Source of the DNA: Sphagnum compactum
Taxonomy: Eukaryota; Bryophyta; Sphagnopsida; Sphagnales
Length of the DNA: 64,000 nt
Assembly: GCA_965153455.1 (NCBI GenBank)
Contig: OZ234501.1
Location: 12,958,001 to 13,022,000, forward strand
Reading direction: 5' to 3'
The notes below the pieces were generated by a model. The model did not search any database. It worked only from the letters and a program-made list of their open reading frames with translations, and was not told where the DNA came from. Positions 46,745 to 57,400 of the stretch are shown one piece after another. The first letter of the stretch is position 1. Each line of letters opens with the position of its first letter. The translations under genes and the position numbers were made by a program.

Positions 46745-47260
46745 ATGATGCAACTAGCCCTAGGATAAAAAATGCAAATCAACAAAAATAAAATAAAATT
46801 ATAACAATAAAAATAAGAAAAAAATAACGAGAAATAAAAAATCTAATAACAATAAACACTAGTAAGAAAATATGAACAAGAAATGAATGAAGTTCATCTA
46901 AAAATCAAGATACAAATTTGAAACATTGAATTTACAACAATCAAAATAAGAAATAACCAAAAGAAAAGTGAAAAAAACAAATCTATGTGCAATAAATATT
47001 AATAAGCACAAATTAACAAGCAACAAATAACTCGAAAATTTAACCACAAAAGACACAAAAGAGACCATCAAGAAAAAAAAGTAGAGAAAATAGGTAGAGC
47101 AAAACTAACAAGAAAAAAAAAGAAAAAAAAAGCCAAATAAAAAAGACCCAAATCAACAAACAAAACAACAAGGAATCAAAATGATCATCAACAAAAATAG
47201 CAAACAAACAAAAAATCAAGAATCAAAGCAAGCAAATCATTATGAGCAAGAAATGAAAAT
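46745..47260 (+). repeat. A-rich, strand-asymmetric low-complexity tract
   Basis: About 500 bp are dominated by A on the + strand, with repeating AACAA, AAATCAAC and AAGAAAAA text and very few G or T runs. There is no open frame of note. It follows directly after the C-rich element. Confidence 0.7.
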
Positions 47261-47467
47261 GAAAATTTTACAAACTTGCGTAAGGTGGGCAGTAATACGT
47301 GTGTAATAAGTGCCCCTAATTTGATTAATGTTGTTATTGGTCTTGGTAGCAAAACTAGAGCTTTAGCATGATCTACAATGATTTTTATTACTATTATTTT
47401 TTTTGCCCAAATTTGTGATGTAGCCTAAGTGACCATCACCCATTTTTAGTATTTAAAAATATTTTTT

Positions 47468-47500
<33 letters not shown>

Positions 47501-49070
47501 CCCAAGTTGGCTATATACCAGATATAAGGATCTTTCTATATTATTGACTATGTACTAGAACTTATCATAAAAGAATTGGCGATTTTAATTTTCATTTTCT
47601 TGAAATTTGGCTAATTAATTAGTGCCATTTATTTTTTCCATGAAAAAGTCCTTCATATAGGTCTAAATTAAATATATTTTCAGGTCGAAATTTGGCAATA
47701 ATTCTCCAATAACAGAAACATTACCATCTTAGGGGCCAAGATTTTGATAAGAGTTGTCATTTTTCCCTCTCATTTCCTCATCCTTTCTCTCCATTTTTGA
47801 TGGAATTGAAGTTTTGGCAGGTTTTTAAAAAATAATTTGGCCAAAAGAGTTATTATATTATAGAAATCCTAAAGCAGGTGCTTATCACCTTATAATTTTG
47901 CCATATTTCGATAAATAAATTTTAATTTTTTGGGAATATTTTTTATTTATTTTAAAGTGTAAATTTGGCTTTATTTTTCTTTTTTCTTGCTTAAGTTTCG
48001 CCAAATAAAAAAATGAAAGAAAAAAACACTGGTGCTTATTAGTGTTTTACATATGGATGTACCATATTGTCAGGGCTGTCATTACTTCCACTTTGTGGAT
48101 GACAGAGGAATGGACTTTTCTTGATCATGGAACTAAAGACAACATGCAGCTCATGGGGTAATAATGGCTCTGCTCCATTATGAGAGAGTAGTACCAGTTT
48201 CAAAAGACAGGAAATATTTCCAACTTCAAGGTATCAACAAGAGTTTAAAATAGGAAAAATGTTCCATGAATTTGGGTGGTAATTTTTTTAATAAAAAAAA
48301 TTAAAATTAAAAATTTTAGTTCCAAATTTCTAATTTAGCCAAAGTTATGATCCTCCAGACCCCAATTTAGCCAAAATTTGGCTACAAAACAGGAAGGTAA
48401 AAAAATTCTAAGCATCCTTGTATATGCTGGCTGCCTATTGGAAAACCTGGTGTAAAATCTGTTGATTTTTTTGGTGAAAAATTTCCATATGTGGCCATCA
48501 TATTAAGAAACCTAAAAAAGAAAAACACTAATTTTCTACCTTTTTTAGAAGAAAATTCTCCAGCTAGTAGGAATTTGGGAAGGAAAAAAAAAATACTGAC
48601 AAGATTGACATTGATTTTCTTCCTAGCAAATTTTAGCCAAATCTTGACCTGAAAAATATGATTTTAACCTCTACAAAAATAGTAATGACCCCAAAAAAAA
48701 AAGACCCAAATTCACCAGATTTTGAATTTTTCCTCCCCCCCAAATCACCAGATTCTTGTGATAATTTCCATTAGGCAATCAAGAATATAGTAGGAAAACC
48801 CTTTGAAAACAAAGAAAACTCATATATAGTATATAGCCAAATTTTGGCTATATTTGTTTTCTCCAGATGGTTGCCACTTTGGTGTGTTGCATCACAAAAT
48901 TGGCCAAAAAGAACAAAACACTGGCCATGAAGTTTGGGAAAAAATGAATTCACAGTTCACAGTAAGAAACACACTTGGTCAACATTTTATCAAAATGTGG
49001 GACCAAATGACGACTACCCATTTGTTCGGGAAGTTTCTCCCCCTGACAGGCAGAGCCAATAAATCCCTTT
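47261..49070. other. AT-rich intergenic region
   Basis: A poly-A run of about 28 lies near 47472-47500. Phrases such as AAATTTGGCTA, TTTTAGCCAAA and ACCAGATTTTG recur in both orientations through 47.6-48.8 kb, suggesting an old repeat. No gene is recognisable. Confidence 0.45.
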
Positions 49071-49074
49071 TTAT

Positions 49075-49325
49075 TTGGGTCAGAGTGAACCAACACGGTG
49101 CAACCCATCAGTGCACCATCACTAGATGGCCAGTATGACTCAGTTCGATGGACGACGGGACGGATTCAGGGGAAGCTTCATTTTTCATCTCGACGTCTTT
49201 TACTATATAGAATTGTTTGGCATTGCTAACCCATTCTGTAAGAAGTGGACCCCTATCCATAGATACATTGGAAGGGAAATAGGTGACTACTTGGTGAGTA
49301 AAGGGTCTATAGAGTAGACCACTAG
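49075..49325 (+). mobile_element. MITE copy 3, 5' half
   Basis: GTCAGAGTGAACCAACACGG, then CAGTGCACCATCACTAGATG, TGACTCAGTT, TAACCCATTCTGTAAGAA, GTGACTACTTGGTGAGTAAA and TATAGAGTAGA follow the order of MITE copy 2 from its 5' end. The homology stops at about 49320. The remaining half resumes at about 52020. Confidence 0.7.
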
Positions 49326-50470
49326 CCCATCGTCAATCAATCGCCTGTTTATGACCGAACATTTATTCATATCTTCATTTTTTTATTATGTGCTTCATTT
49401 TGAGTGATTTAAAATGTTACGGAAGCGCTTCTTCAAGTTTTAGAAATCATCTTTGAAGTGCAAAGGAAAAAGAATAGTGAAAAGATAACAAGAAGAAAAA
49501 TAAGCTTTCCAACTTATACAAACATGTTTCTTCTCGCTTTGGACCCCTCTTACTTTCAAACTTCATAACTTTCTTATTTCTTATTCATTTAAAACAATTT
49601 AAAATGTTATAGGAGTATCACTTGAAGTTTTAAAAATCATTTTTGAACTCTAATAGCGACAGACCAACATACAAGGAATTTTTTTAGGCATTTGAGAATC
49701 GGCCTATGTTTGATGGTTTGTTTTTTTGAGTTTTTGACCCCCCTTTACTTTGGAAGGTTGTGACTTTTTCATTTCTAATCCATTTTTGATGATTGTTAGT
49801 TTGTTAGATGTGTCAAGAAGAGGGGTTCAAATTTTGTTTAATCACTGGCCAGTCTACCTAGGAAAAAAAACTAGTTTTTTTTTTTCATTGCAAAAATTTC
49901 ACAACAAAATGAAATGAAAAATTGAAAGTGAATCGATTTTGGTGAGGTTCAATCAATGTCAATTTCATTATTATCATTATTTTTCAATTTTGTGACATTG
50001 CTCATGTGTGATGATCATCCATAAATAATCCAAATATGGTGATGTTCAAAATATCAAATTGGAAAATCTTAAGGACCCTTTCATATTGTCACAATTTTTG
50101 GCAAATTAAAAAATGATAAAATTTCACAAAATATTTATTTTCCAAAACATTTTTTTTTCAAAATTTGATGAAAATTCGCCGCCACAAAAACAAACCTACC
50201 TTGTGTTCAATTGTTAATAATGAGAAAAAACATATTGCCCAATTTCTATATTCAGTTTTCAATGTGTAACCATAAATATAAAAAAAAAATCATTAAAAAT
50301 TGGTATTTCATATTTAGTTGAGAGTTAGATTTGGCTAAATCTTTTAGGGGAAGATTGCTATTTTTTTACATATTTTATAGTGGATGATTGTGCCATTTAT
50401 GTTAGATTAAAAAAAAAATTCCTTTCAAAAAAAGAAAAAAGAAAAACAATGGAATTTAATACATAGGTAA
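49326..50470. other. Sequence between the MITE half and the fold-back element
   Basis: Three degenerate units of roughly 165-190 bp built on GACCCCTCTTACTTTCAAAC, CATAACTTTCTTATTTCTTA and ATTTAAAATGTTA lie at about 49370-49800. The rest is AT-rich without a gene. This segment is part of the material that separates the two MITE halves. Confidence 0.45.
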
Positions 50471-50489
50471 AAAGGGCAAGCATTAAATA

Positions 50490-52002
50490 GGCACAACGAG
50501 TTAAATGTGGCATTGGGCTCAACATGACTATAATACACTACCAGTATAATGCCTAGCAAGGAAAAAAACATCAAATTTGTTTTTATTGTATTCGCACAAT
50601 GGGGAATGGTTAAAATATTTTTTAAATATTATTTTCAAAGGAAAGAAACTAATGCAATGGTTAGAATCCCCTTACAGCTCAAAGGTCTTGGGTTCGAACC
50701 TATTCCTAAATTATACTTTTCATTTATGAATAAAATGGATGAAAACAAATTCCCAAGGTAAAAAATGTTGTTCTTCAAAGAACAACCATGTTCTCAAATG
50801 AAGCAAGGTTTAAGTTTCCTCGAAGAGCAACCATGTTCTTGGGAAAAAGAATTCATTTTCTTTCCAAGGACTTGATTGTTCCTCAAGAAAAAAAATGTTT
50901 AAGTTGCTCCCTGGGGCAACTTAAATTCCTTTTCCTCGAGGACATGATTGTTCCCCAGGGAAAAGCCAACTTCCTTAAAAAATAATGAACTTTCCTTGAG
51001 GAAAGGCCCAATATCCTTAATTGAACATATGTTCTAAATATTTTAATAATCACAATCATCTCACATTTATTTTTATATAAGCTTGCAACCTATCATTGGA
51101 AAGGTTTGAGAGAGAGCTACAACTTTGTAATTGAAAACATTTCAATCAAAATTCAAATGAAAAAATTATAATAACACAAAGTTTTGAACACATTTGCTCC
51201 CTAAGGAAACATGGTTTAAATTGCTTCCTAAGGGAACATGGTTGTTACCTCGAAAGTCAACTTAAACCTTTTTTTCCTGGGGAACAATCATGTCTTTCAG
51301 GGAAAAGGAGCTTCAATTGTCTCAGGGAATAAATGTGTTCAAAATTTTGTTTGATCATAACTTTTGCATGAGTTTTGATTAAATTGTTTTTAACTATAAA
51401 ATTATAATTATGTTTAAGACCTTTCCAATGATAGGTTGCAAGCCTATATAAAAGTAATTATGGGATGACTTGTGATTGCAAAAAGATTCAAAACATATGT
51501 TCCCCGGAGAATTTAAGTCTTTCCCCGGGGAAAGTACATTGTTCCCAAAAGAAGGTGCCTTCTCCCCAAAAAACTTGGACGTTTCCCAAGAAAAATTCAT
51601 TGCTCTTTGGGGAAGTTGTATTTTTCATTATGGAACTTTTCTTATTTTATGGGGAACTTGTTTGGGATTGACACATACTCTTCTTTTGCTTAAGGGAGTT
51701 ACTTCTTAAGAGCAACTAACTTAAAAAAAACTATTTAAATGTTGTAAAAATATTTTTCATTCATTTCGTTTGTTGAAAAAACCAATTGAAAAAAAGATTG
51801 AATCCTAGTCATTTGGGTTGAAAGGAAGATTTTAACTAATACATCACAATTTTGTTTTTTCAAAACTATTGTGTAAGAAAATACTTATAACATTAATCAT
51901 TGTGTGATGTAGGTACAATAAAAAAAAAATTGAATTATTTTTCTTGTTAAGCATTGTACTATAGATGTGTCAAACCCGATGCCACATTTAACTTGTTGTG
52001 CA
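50490..52002. mobile_element. Fold-back element, about 1.5 kb imperfect palindrome
   Basis: CACAACGAGTTAAATGTGGC at 50492 pairs with its complement ending at 52000 (24 of 26 bases over the longer block). Closer to the middle, 25 bases at 51081-51105 (starting GCTTGCAACCTATCATTGG) pair perfectly with 51419-51443. Both pairs share one centre near 51250, so the whole segment is a long inverted repeat with arms of about 750 bp. The arms carry many variants of TTCCTTGGGGAACAATCATG. The only frames are short. It resembles plant fold-back elements, which are mobilised in trans by a DNA transposase. Confidence 0.8.
50646..50705 (+). other. tRNA-like box A/box B segment inside the fold-back arm
   Basis: GCAATGGTTAGAATCCCC (box A-like) and TCTTGGGTTCGAACCTATTC (box B-like GGTTCGAACC) are about 30 bases apart. 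The opposite arm has a decayed complement near 51795-51840. It does not fold as a full tRNA. It may be a SINE head captured before the arms formed, or a chance match. Confidence 0.4.
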
Positions 52003-52019
52003 CGTTTAGCGATTATCAA

Positions 52020-52370
52020 TAAAAAGGGCTGTTTTGACTACCTAACTTACCAAGTAACAATGAATTGAAACCCCGCCAAAAGAAAATAAACCAAAGCACC
52101 AAAGAAAGGATGAATACAAGGAACAAAATTGAAGGACCCGAGTCCAAGAAGGCAAGAGAACCACCTCAGAGGGCAAACCACAAGGGGAACTTGGTAACCA
52201 GAGTGAAAAAAAGCAACTGAGCTAACCCACCATGGTTATCTAAATAGGCAATTGTAAACCAACAGACAGCTGTTTCCCTGACCACTTATCATCCATCCAC
52301 GTACCATGCATCCTCCGTCATGGGTGAGCTGGTGGGTGGTGGCAGATACTACAAGTGCACTCTGGAGCTG
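52020..52370 (+). mobile_element. MITE copy 3, 3' half
   Basis: Homology to copy 2 resumes with AAAAGGGCTGTTTTGACTAC, and later AAGCAACTGAGCTAACCCAC, CATGGTTATCTA, AACCAACAGACAGCTGTTTC, CCTGACCACTTATCATCCAT and CATGGGTGAGCTGGTGGGTG. Together with 49075-49325 this makes one element interrupted by about 2.7 kb. About 100 bp of foreign text (from about 52070) also separates the hairpin region from the 3' part. Confidence 0.65.
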
Positions 52371-52635
52371 TCGTGGCACGGTCCAGGTCGGGTGCGACAG
52401 TCGGCGTTCCGTCACGACTGGGCGCTGTGCTGTTGTGCAGCACGGGAGACTGTTCGAGAAACGCACGCGGGAGGTGGTGCCTAAGTAGACTTTGCAATCA
52501 TTCTCGGAGAGTAGTAGCATACTATGTGAGCGAGCACCAAGCTCGTCGTCGTAGTCGTGGTCTTGATGCCCTATCCCAAGAGACTCGACTTGTCATAAAG
52601 AAAAAGGAAAACAGTTTTCCTTCTCTTTTGTTGTA
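52371..52635. other. CG-rich spacer before the germin promoter repeats
   Basis: Composition becomes CG-rich (CGGGTGCGACAGTCGGCG and similar). + strand frames at 52306-52488 and 52355-52645 are open but unrecognised and probably reflect base composition only. It may be the distal promoter of the germin gene. Confidence 0.4.
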
Positions 52636-53160
52636 TGAATTTTGAGCTAACTTTGTAGTTTGGGAGAAGCAGCTGCTCGGGTCAGTAGTTGAGAAATCTG
52701 CTCCGTTCCTGTACTTGGGTTGTCGACTTCGATCTCTAGTCTCTAGTCTTGGAGTTTTGCTCTATTCTAGCATTTTTGGAAAGAAAGCCAGTTTTTCTTC
52801 TTTTATGTTCAGGGAATTTTGAGCTAAATATTGGAGAAGCTGCTCTGTAGTTGAGAAATCTGCTATCCTGTACTTTTCCACTCTTCGATTTCTAGTCTCT
52901 AGTCTTGAGTTTTGCATCTCTCTAGTATTTTTGTACAAAAATTGTTGCTGTCGTTTTCGTTTTTTTTTTTTTTTTTTTTGCCTTCTAAGAATTTGAGCAA
53001 CGTTGTAGTTTGGACTAGAAGCGAGGAGCAATTGGGAATCTCATGCGATTCTAGTTGCAAGCTTTGTCGATTCTTCGATTTTGTTCTCACTAGTCTTGAG
53101 TTTGGCTCTAGTAATGTTTTTGGAAAAGAGATCCCTATAGGTTTTTGTGTTCTAAGAATA
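52636..53160 (+). repeat. Three degenerate direct repeats at about 176-bp spacing upstream of germin
   Basis: TTTTGAGCTAA-like text followed by TTGTAGTTTGGGAGAAGC, TAGTTGAGAAATCTGCT, CCTGTACTT, TCGATTTCTAGTCTC and AGTCTTGAGTTTTGC begins near 52640, 52817 and 52990. The third copy is most diverged and contains a poly-T run at 52961-52979. The array ends about 140 bp before the germin start codon, so it forms its promoter and leader. Confidence 0.85.
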
Positions 53161-53193
53161 TTTTCATCAGCAGCTTGTAGTAGCTCTTTTGGA

Positions 53194-53226
53194 GAAGCTC
53201 AGCTCAGCTCAGCTCAGCTCAGCACA
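53194..53226 (+). repeat. CTCAG pentanucleotide repeat in the germin leader
   Basis: Five to six CTCAG units follow GGAGAAG, about 75 bp before the start codon. It is probably transcribed as leader. Confidence 0.9.
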
Positions 53227-53299
53227 GCAGTTGTTGCAACGATTGATCTAGTGTGCACCTCGCAACTGGTAGATACAGTAGTACTAGACTCTTAGAGTT

Positions 53300-53959
53300 A
53301 TGGCGAAGTTTTTGTTCGCATTTGTTGTCGCTGGGGTGTTGTTGTTGTTGGCGTCGTCGTCTTATGTATTGGCGGCGGATGCGGATCCGATCGACGATTT
53401 TTGTGTAGCGGACTTGAGCAGCAAGCTCATCATCAACGGGTTGGTATGCGTAAACCCGGCGACCGTCACGGGAACCGACTTCAAATTCACCGGCTTCGAG
53501 AAGGCAGGCAACACGAGCAACGCGCTGGGATCGGCAGTCTCCCCGGGCTTCGCAGGCGTGAACTACCCGGCGCTGAACACGCAGGGACTGGGGTTCGCGC
53601 GGTTGGACTATGCCAAAGGCGGACTCATCGCTCCCCACACCCACCCAAGAGCCACCGAGGTCTTGTACGTTGTGCAAGGCACGCTTTACGTCGGCTTCGT
53701 CGACACCAACAACAAGTTCTATCCCACGATCTTGAACAAGGGAGATCTGTATGTCTTCCCCCGCGGTCTCGTCCATTTCCAGCTCAATGTCGGCAACGGT
53801 CCCGCCTTCGCCATTGCTAGCTTCAACTCGCAGAATCCCGGCTTGCAGCTCGTTGCAAATGCCCTTTTCGGTGCTCAACCCCCCATCGAGGATGCGGTAC
53901 TGGTCAAAGCTTTCGGGATTCCGATCACGGAGGTCGAGACCATTAAGAAGGGATTCTGA
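53300..53959 (+). CDS. Germin-like protein (secreted cupin), single exon
   Basis: Germin-like proteins are apoplastic, manganese-binding cupins that form hexamers; some have oxalate oxidase or superoxide dismutase activity, but the activity of this one cannot be read from sequence. The 219-residue product has a signal peptide (MAKFLFAFVVAGVLLLLASS, cleavage likely after the Ala-Ala near residue 26), the Cys35/Cys50 pair of germins (DFCVADL and GLVCVN), cupin motif 1 GGLIAPHTHPRATEVLYVVQ with metal ligands His113, His115 and Glu120, and motif 2 FPRGLVHFQLNVGNGPA with His159. ATG 53300 is the first Met before the signal peptide. The coding region is CG-rich compared with its flanks and has no intron. 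It stands alone, with repeat arrays both upstream and downstream. Confidence 0.96.
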   Translation: MAKFLFAFVVAGVLLLLASSSYVLAADADPIDDFCVADLSSKLIINGLVCVNPATVTGTDFKFTGFEKAGNTSNALGSAVSPGFAGVNYPALNTQGLGFARLDYAKGGLIAPHTHPRATEVLYVVQGTLYVGFVDTNNKFYPTILNKGDLYVFPRGLVHFQLNVGNGPAFAIASFNSQNPGLQLVANALFGAQPPIEDAVLVKAFGIPITEVETIKKGF

Positions 53960-54044
53960 TCAGCTGCCTAATTTTTGCTAAACGCGTCTGGAACTTCTTC
54001 CTCTGCATTTCCTTCATTTTTTTAGCAAATTCTCCACATCCTGT

Positions 54045-54412
54045 CATGGCCTCTCACCATCACATTCTTCTTCCTCATCATCACATCCTTCTCTCTCACA
54101 GGATTCTCTCTGACCATCACATTCTTCTCACCTGCATCACATTCCTCTCACACCATCACATCCTGAAGTCTCTGAGACGTGAATTCTTCCTATCTCACCA
54201 TCCCGACATTGTCTCTCACATGAATTCTTCTCCCTCACCATCACATCCTTCTCTCACATGAATTCTTCTGTCTCACCACCACATCCTTCTGTCTCACCAT
54301 TACATTCTTCTTCTCACCATCACATCCTTGTTTCTCAAATGAATTCTTCTGTCTCACTATCACCTCCTTCTCTCTCACATTCTTTGCCACCTTCACCATC
54401 TCATTCTTTCCA
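54045..54412 (+). repeat. Pyrimidine-rich minisatellite after the germin gene
   Basis: CTCACCATCACATCCTTCTC and CACATGAATTCTTCTGTCTC alternate for about 370 bp, with roughly 18-40-bp units and single-base changes. It starts about 90 bp after the germin stop codon, so it may lie in the 3' UTR. The frames across it are His/Ser-rich by composition and are not a gene. Confidence 0.88.
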
Positions 54413-57400
54413 TGGACATAAGGGTCAGATTTGCTGAAAATTTGCATTTGCAAACAAAAATTATACTATATTTTCTTTCCCCCAATGTTGACAACCAAGT
54501 TGTAGTTGGGATTTTATCTGGATCAATTAGGGAGTTTCCTTCATCAGAAAAGCATGATGATGGTGAATGATGACGATGTAGGACTAGTAGGCCAAGCATT
54601 GCATCAGATTCTGGCTGAGACAAAAGGCAGTGCATTTTGTGACTGAGTAAGTTCCTGCAGTTTTGTGTAAGTTCCGTCAGAATGAGGATGGGTTGCTGTA
54701 GTACTAGGCTCTCAGTTGGGTGCACTTCATCCATTGGCATAAACAACATTCATTAGATCTATAGATCAGGATGGGTGTGGAAACTTTTCTTTGACAAAAA
54801 CTTGACCCACTTCAAATTTGCTGTGACATGAACTAAACTTCTCTCTCTCACTAGTACCTAATCCTCAGAGATTTAAGATAAATCAAATATTCTTCCTTGA
54901 GATTTCATCAATTTCAGGAGCATTTTTCTTCATTTTCATTTTACTTGTCTAAAAGATGCAAATTAATCAGGCAACTGCTTACATCACTTGCAAATTACGG
55001 AAAAACATAGGAGTTCATGGATGGTAGCTGGTGGAGTGGAACCACCTGGAGCTCAGCAAAATCAATGGTGAAATTTATCCATATCTCAATCAAAGTTTTG
55101 GTAGCACTTCTACGCCTCCAATCACTGCAACCCAGGCTTTGAGTTTCTGGATTACATTGGTAGCACGGATTCTCTGTTTCACTCAATGTAGTGATGAGGT
55201 GTGGAGTACACACAAGCACAAAGTTGTGTATATCAACAAGAGACTGCCTCTTGTCTCAAGTCTCTTATAGATGGTTGCTAATTCCTGTGCCTTAATTTTT
55301 TGGTGGTGCCCAATTTTGCTCAAACTAGTTGTGTTCACCCCTAGTTCCACCCAATTCACAGATAACTTTGATGTCTACAGACACCTTTCCTGCAAACAGT
55401 TGTTTTGCCTTCAATATGGTAAATGACCTGGCCAGGCATACCCAATAATACATGTTTCAGTAGGAAGATTGAGGAGACAATAAAAGATCAAGTATGGCCA
55501 TCCATAATACTTGCGCACTGGTGTCTTTCAGAGGAGCCACGCCTCACTTCTCTTCTTATCCTGACATTGTGAACTGGAATTCAATGGAAAACAGTGTTAC
55601 ATGTCCACTCATTGTCAAGTATATATCTTCTGCAGATCATTAATTTTCTGTAGTTGTTATTTGTTGTTAAAATGTAGTTTATGTGAACAAGATTATTAGC
55701 ATTTTCATATTTACTAGTGTAGCCTGTGCCCTTGGCCCAAGGGTGAACACACTGAGGGCTCAACTGAATTTTCCTTCCACACCCAATTTTTGCAATTTGT
55801 TTGAATTTCCAGCAACAAAATTCCCTCAAAAATAAATATCCTTCACACCTTAGCTCTGAAAAATTGTGACTCACCCAGAGCTTTCTAACAACATCAAGAA
55901 CACTCCGAAATTCCAATATCATTTTCAGTTTTGATTTTATTTAGTTTTCATTCAGAAAATGGTTCAAGAATCAATAGCTTCCATACTGTAGCTCCAAACA
56001 GTCTCAAACTGAGTCAGTGCACCTTTACTCATCAAGAGCTTTCCAAAGATACCAAGAGCACAGCATGAAGCACCATGGTTTGTGAGATCTCAGTGTGACA
56101 AACAAAACAAATTACCTTGCTTCATAGATAGATATGCATGTTTTTCCATGTGTGTGATTTTATTATTTTCCATAGTGTTTGGGTGTTGATCTAGCAACTC
56201 ATGAGTCTCATGACAGCACAAATATCCATGCCTCATGATATTGCTTCGAGTTGATTCATCATGAACCTCCCAGAGTCTCTCAAGTCAACCCTTGTACTGT
56301 CGTAAAACCCTTGGGGACTAGTATGCATCTTGTTGTAGAAAAGGTACTAGAACAACATCAACTTTTCAATGTGGGTCCATCTACACACAATAAAGTTTCC
56401 CGCCTTTCCATTACAGAGCTTGTTCATCACTTTGAAGTTTGAACATGGAGCCCATTGTGTGTCTGACAGAAGAAACCACTGTGCTACAATTTTGGTAAAG
56501 TATGTTGCCACCGAGCATAGCTTTACATCAGCCTTTTGTTCTGATGTGAAATTTGACACAAATGTGAAAAAACTTAAAAATTGGTCTCATGTTCCTTTTT
56601 TGGGAAGAAATTGTCAGATTTTCATAGAAAGAAATTTGGACTTGGATTTTATTTTAGGGCCACTTCCTTGTTCCTTTCAACAAAGTTTCACTTTTTGGAC
56701 AGGCTCTAGAAACCTATCATCAGTTAATGCTAAACCCCTCTTCGAATGCTTGCAATTGTTACAACACCAGATTTTTTGTAAATTTCTAGTGTAGCCACTA
56801 TGAGTTTGTTACAACACTTCTGCAGTTTTAAGTCTTTTGACAGGTTTCTTTCTCTTGAGCTCAATTGATAATAAGAGATCCTCAAGTTGTGATGTGGCAG
56901 CAGCTGTTTCCACTGGGTTCCAATCTAACATAGTAATTTTGCATCCAATGGAACCTAGTGGATGCATGTAAGTACTAACTGCATCCAACTTATTGCTGGA
57001 TATGCTGTAAGCACTAAGTACACTCCACCACCGTAGGGGAAAGAGTCCCATACTTGCTCCATGATATCAATAATTCCTGCAAGCAATACTCAAAAAATAA
57101 CAAAATAATGAAATAACCACCACCCAAAAACCTGCGGTTTTCTGCATGTTTCTTCATAAAAACCACAGGTTCTTTGAGTTTTGGAAATATGTAACTGGAA
57201 CCGGAGGTTTTTTAATTCTGGATTTTCTTTAAGGAGTCCAAAAACGAGAGCCAGCGATTCCTTGTTTTTAAAATTTCCACAGACTTGAATCACCAGGGGT
57301 TATTAACCATATCCAATACCTGCCCAACACCTACTATTTACTTTCTCATAACCAAATGGGTAGATTATTGCCGCAAAAAAATTCCATGTAAGTAATGTAG

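Noticed and set aside
53219-53878. 219-codon open frame antisense to the germin gene
   Set aside because: It is the mirror of a CG-rich coding region whose + strand encodes a complete germin-like protein; the antisense peptide has no domain.
55711-56800. Complete Helitron between the two CTAGTGTAGCC motifs
   Set aside because: The second motif lacks the following hairpin and no 3' end structure was found, so I list only the first motif as an observation.
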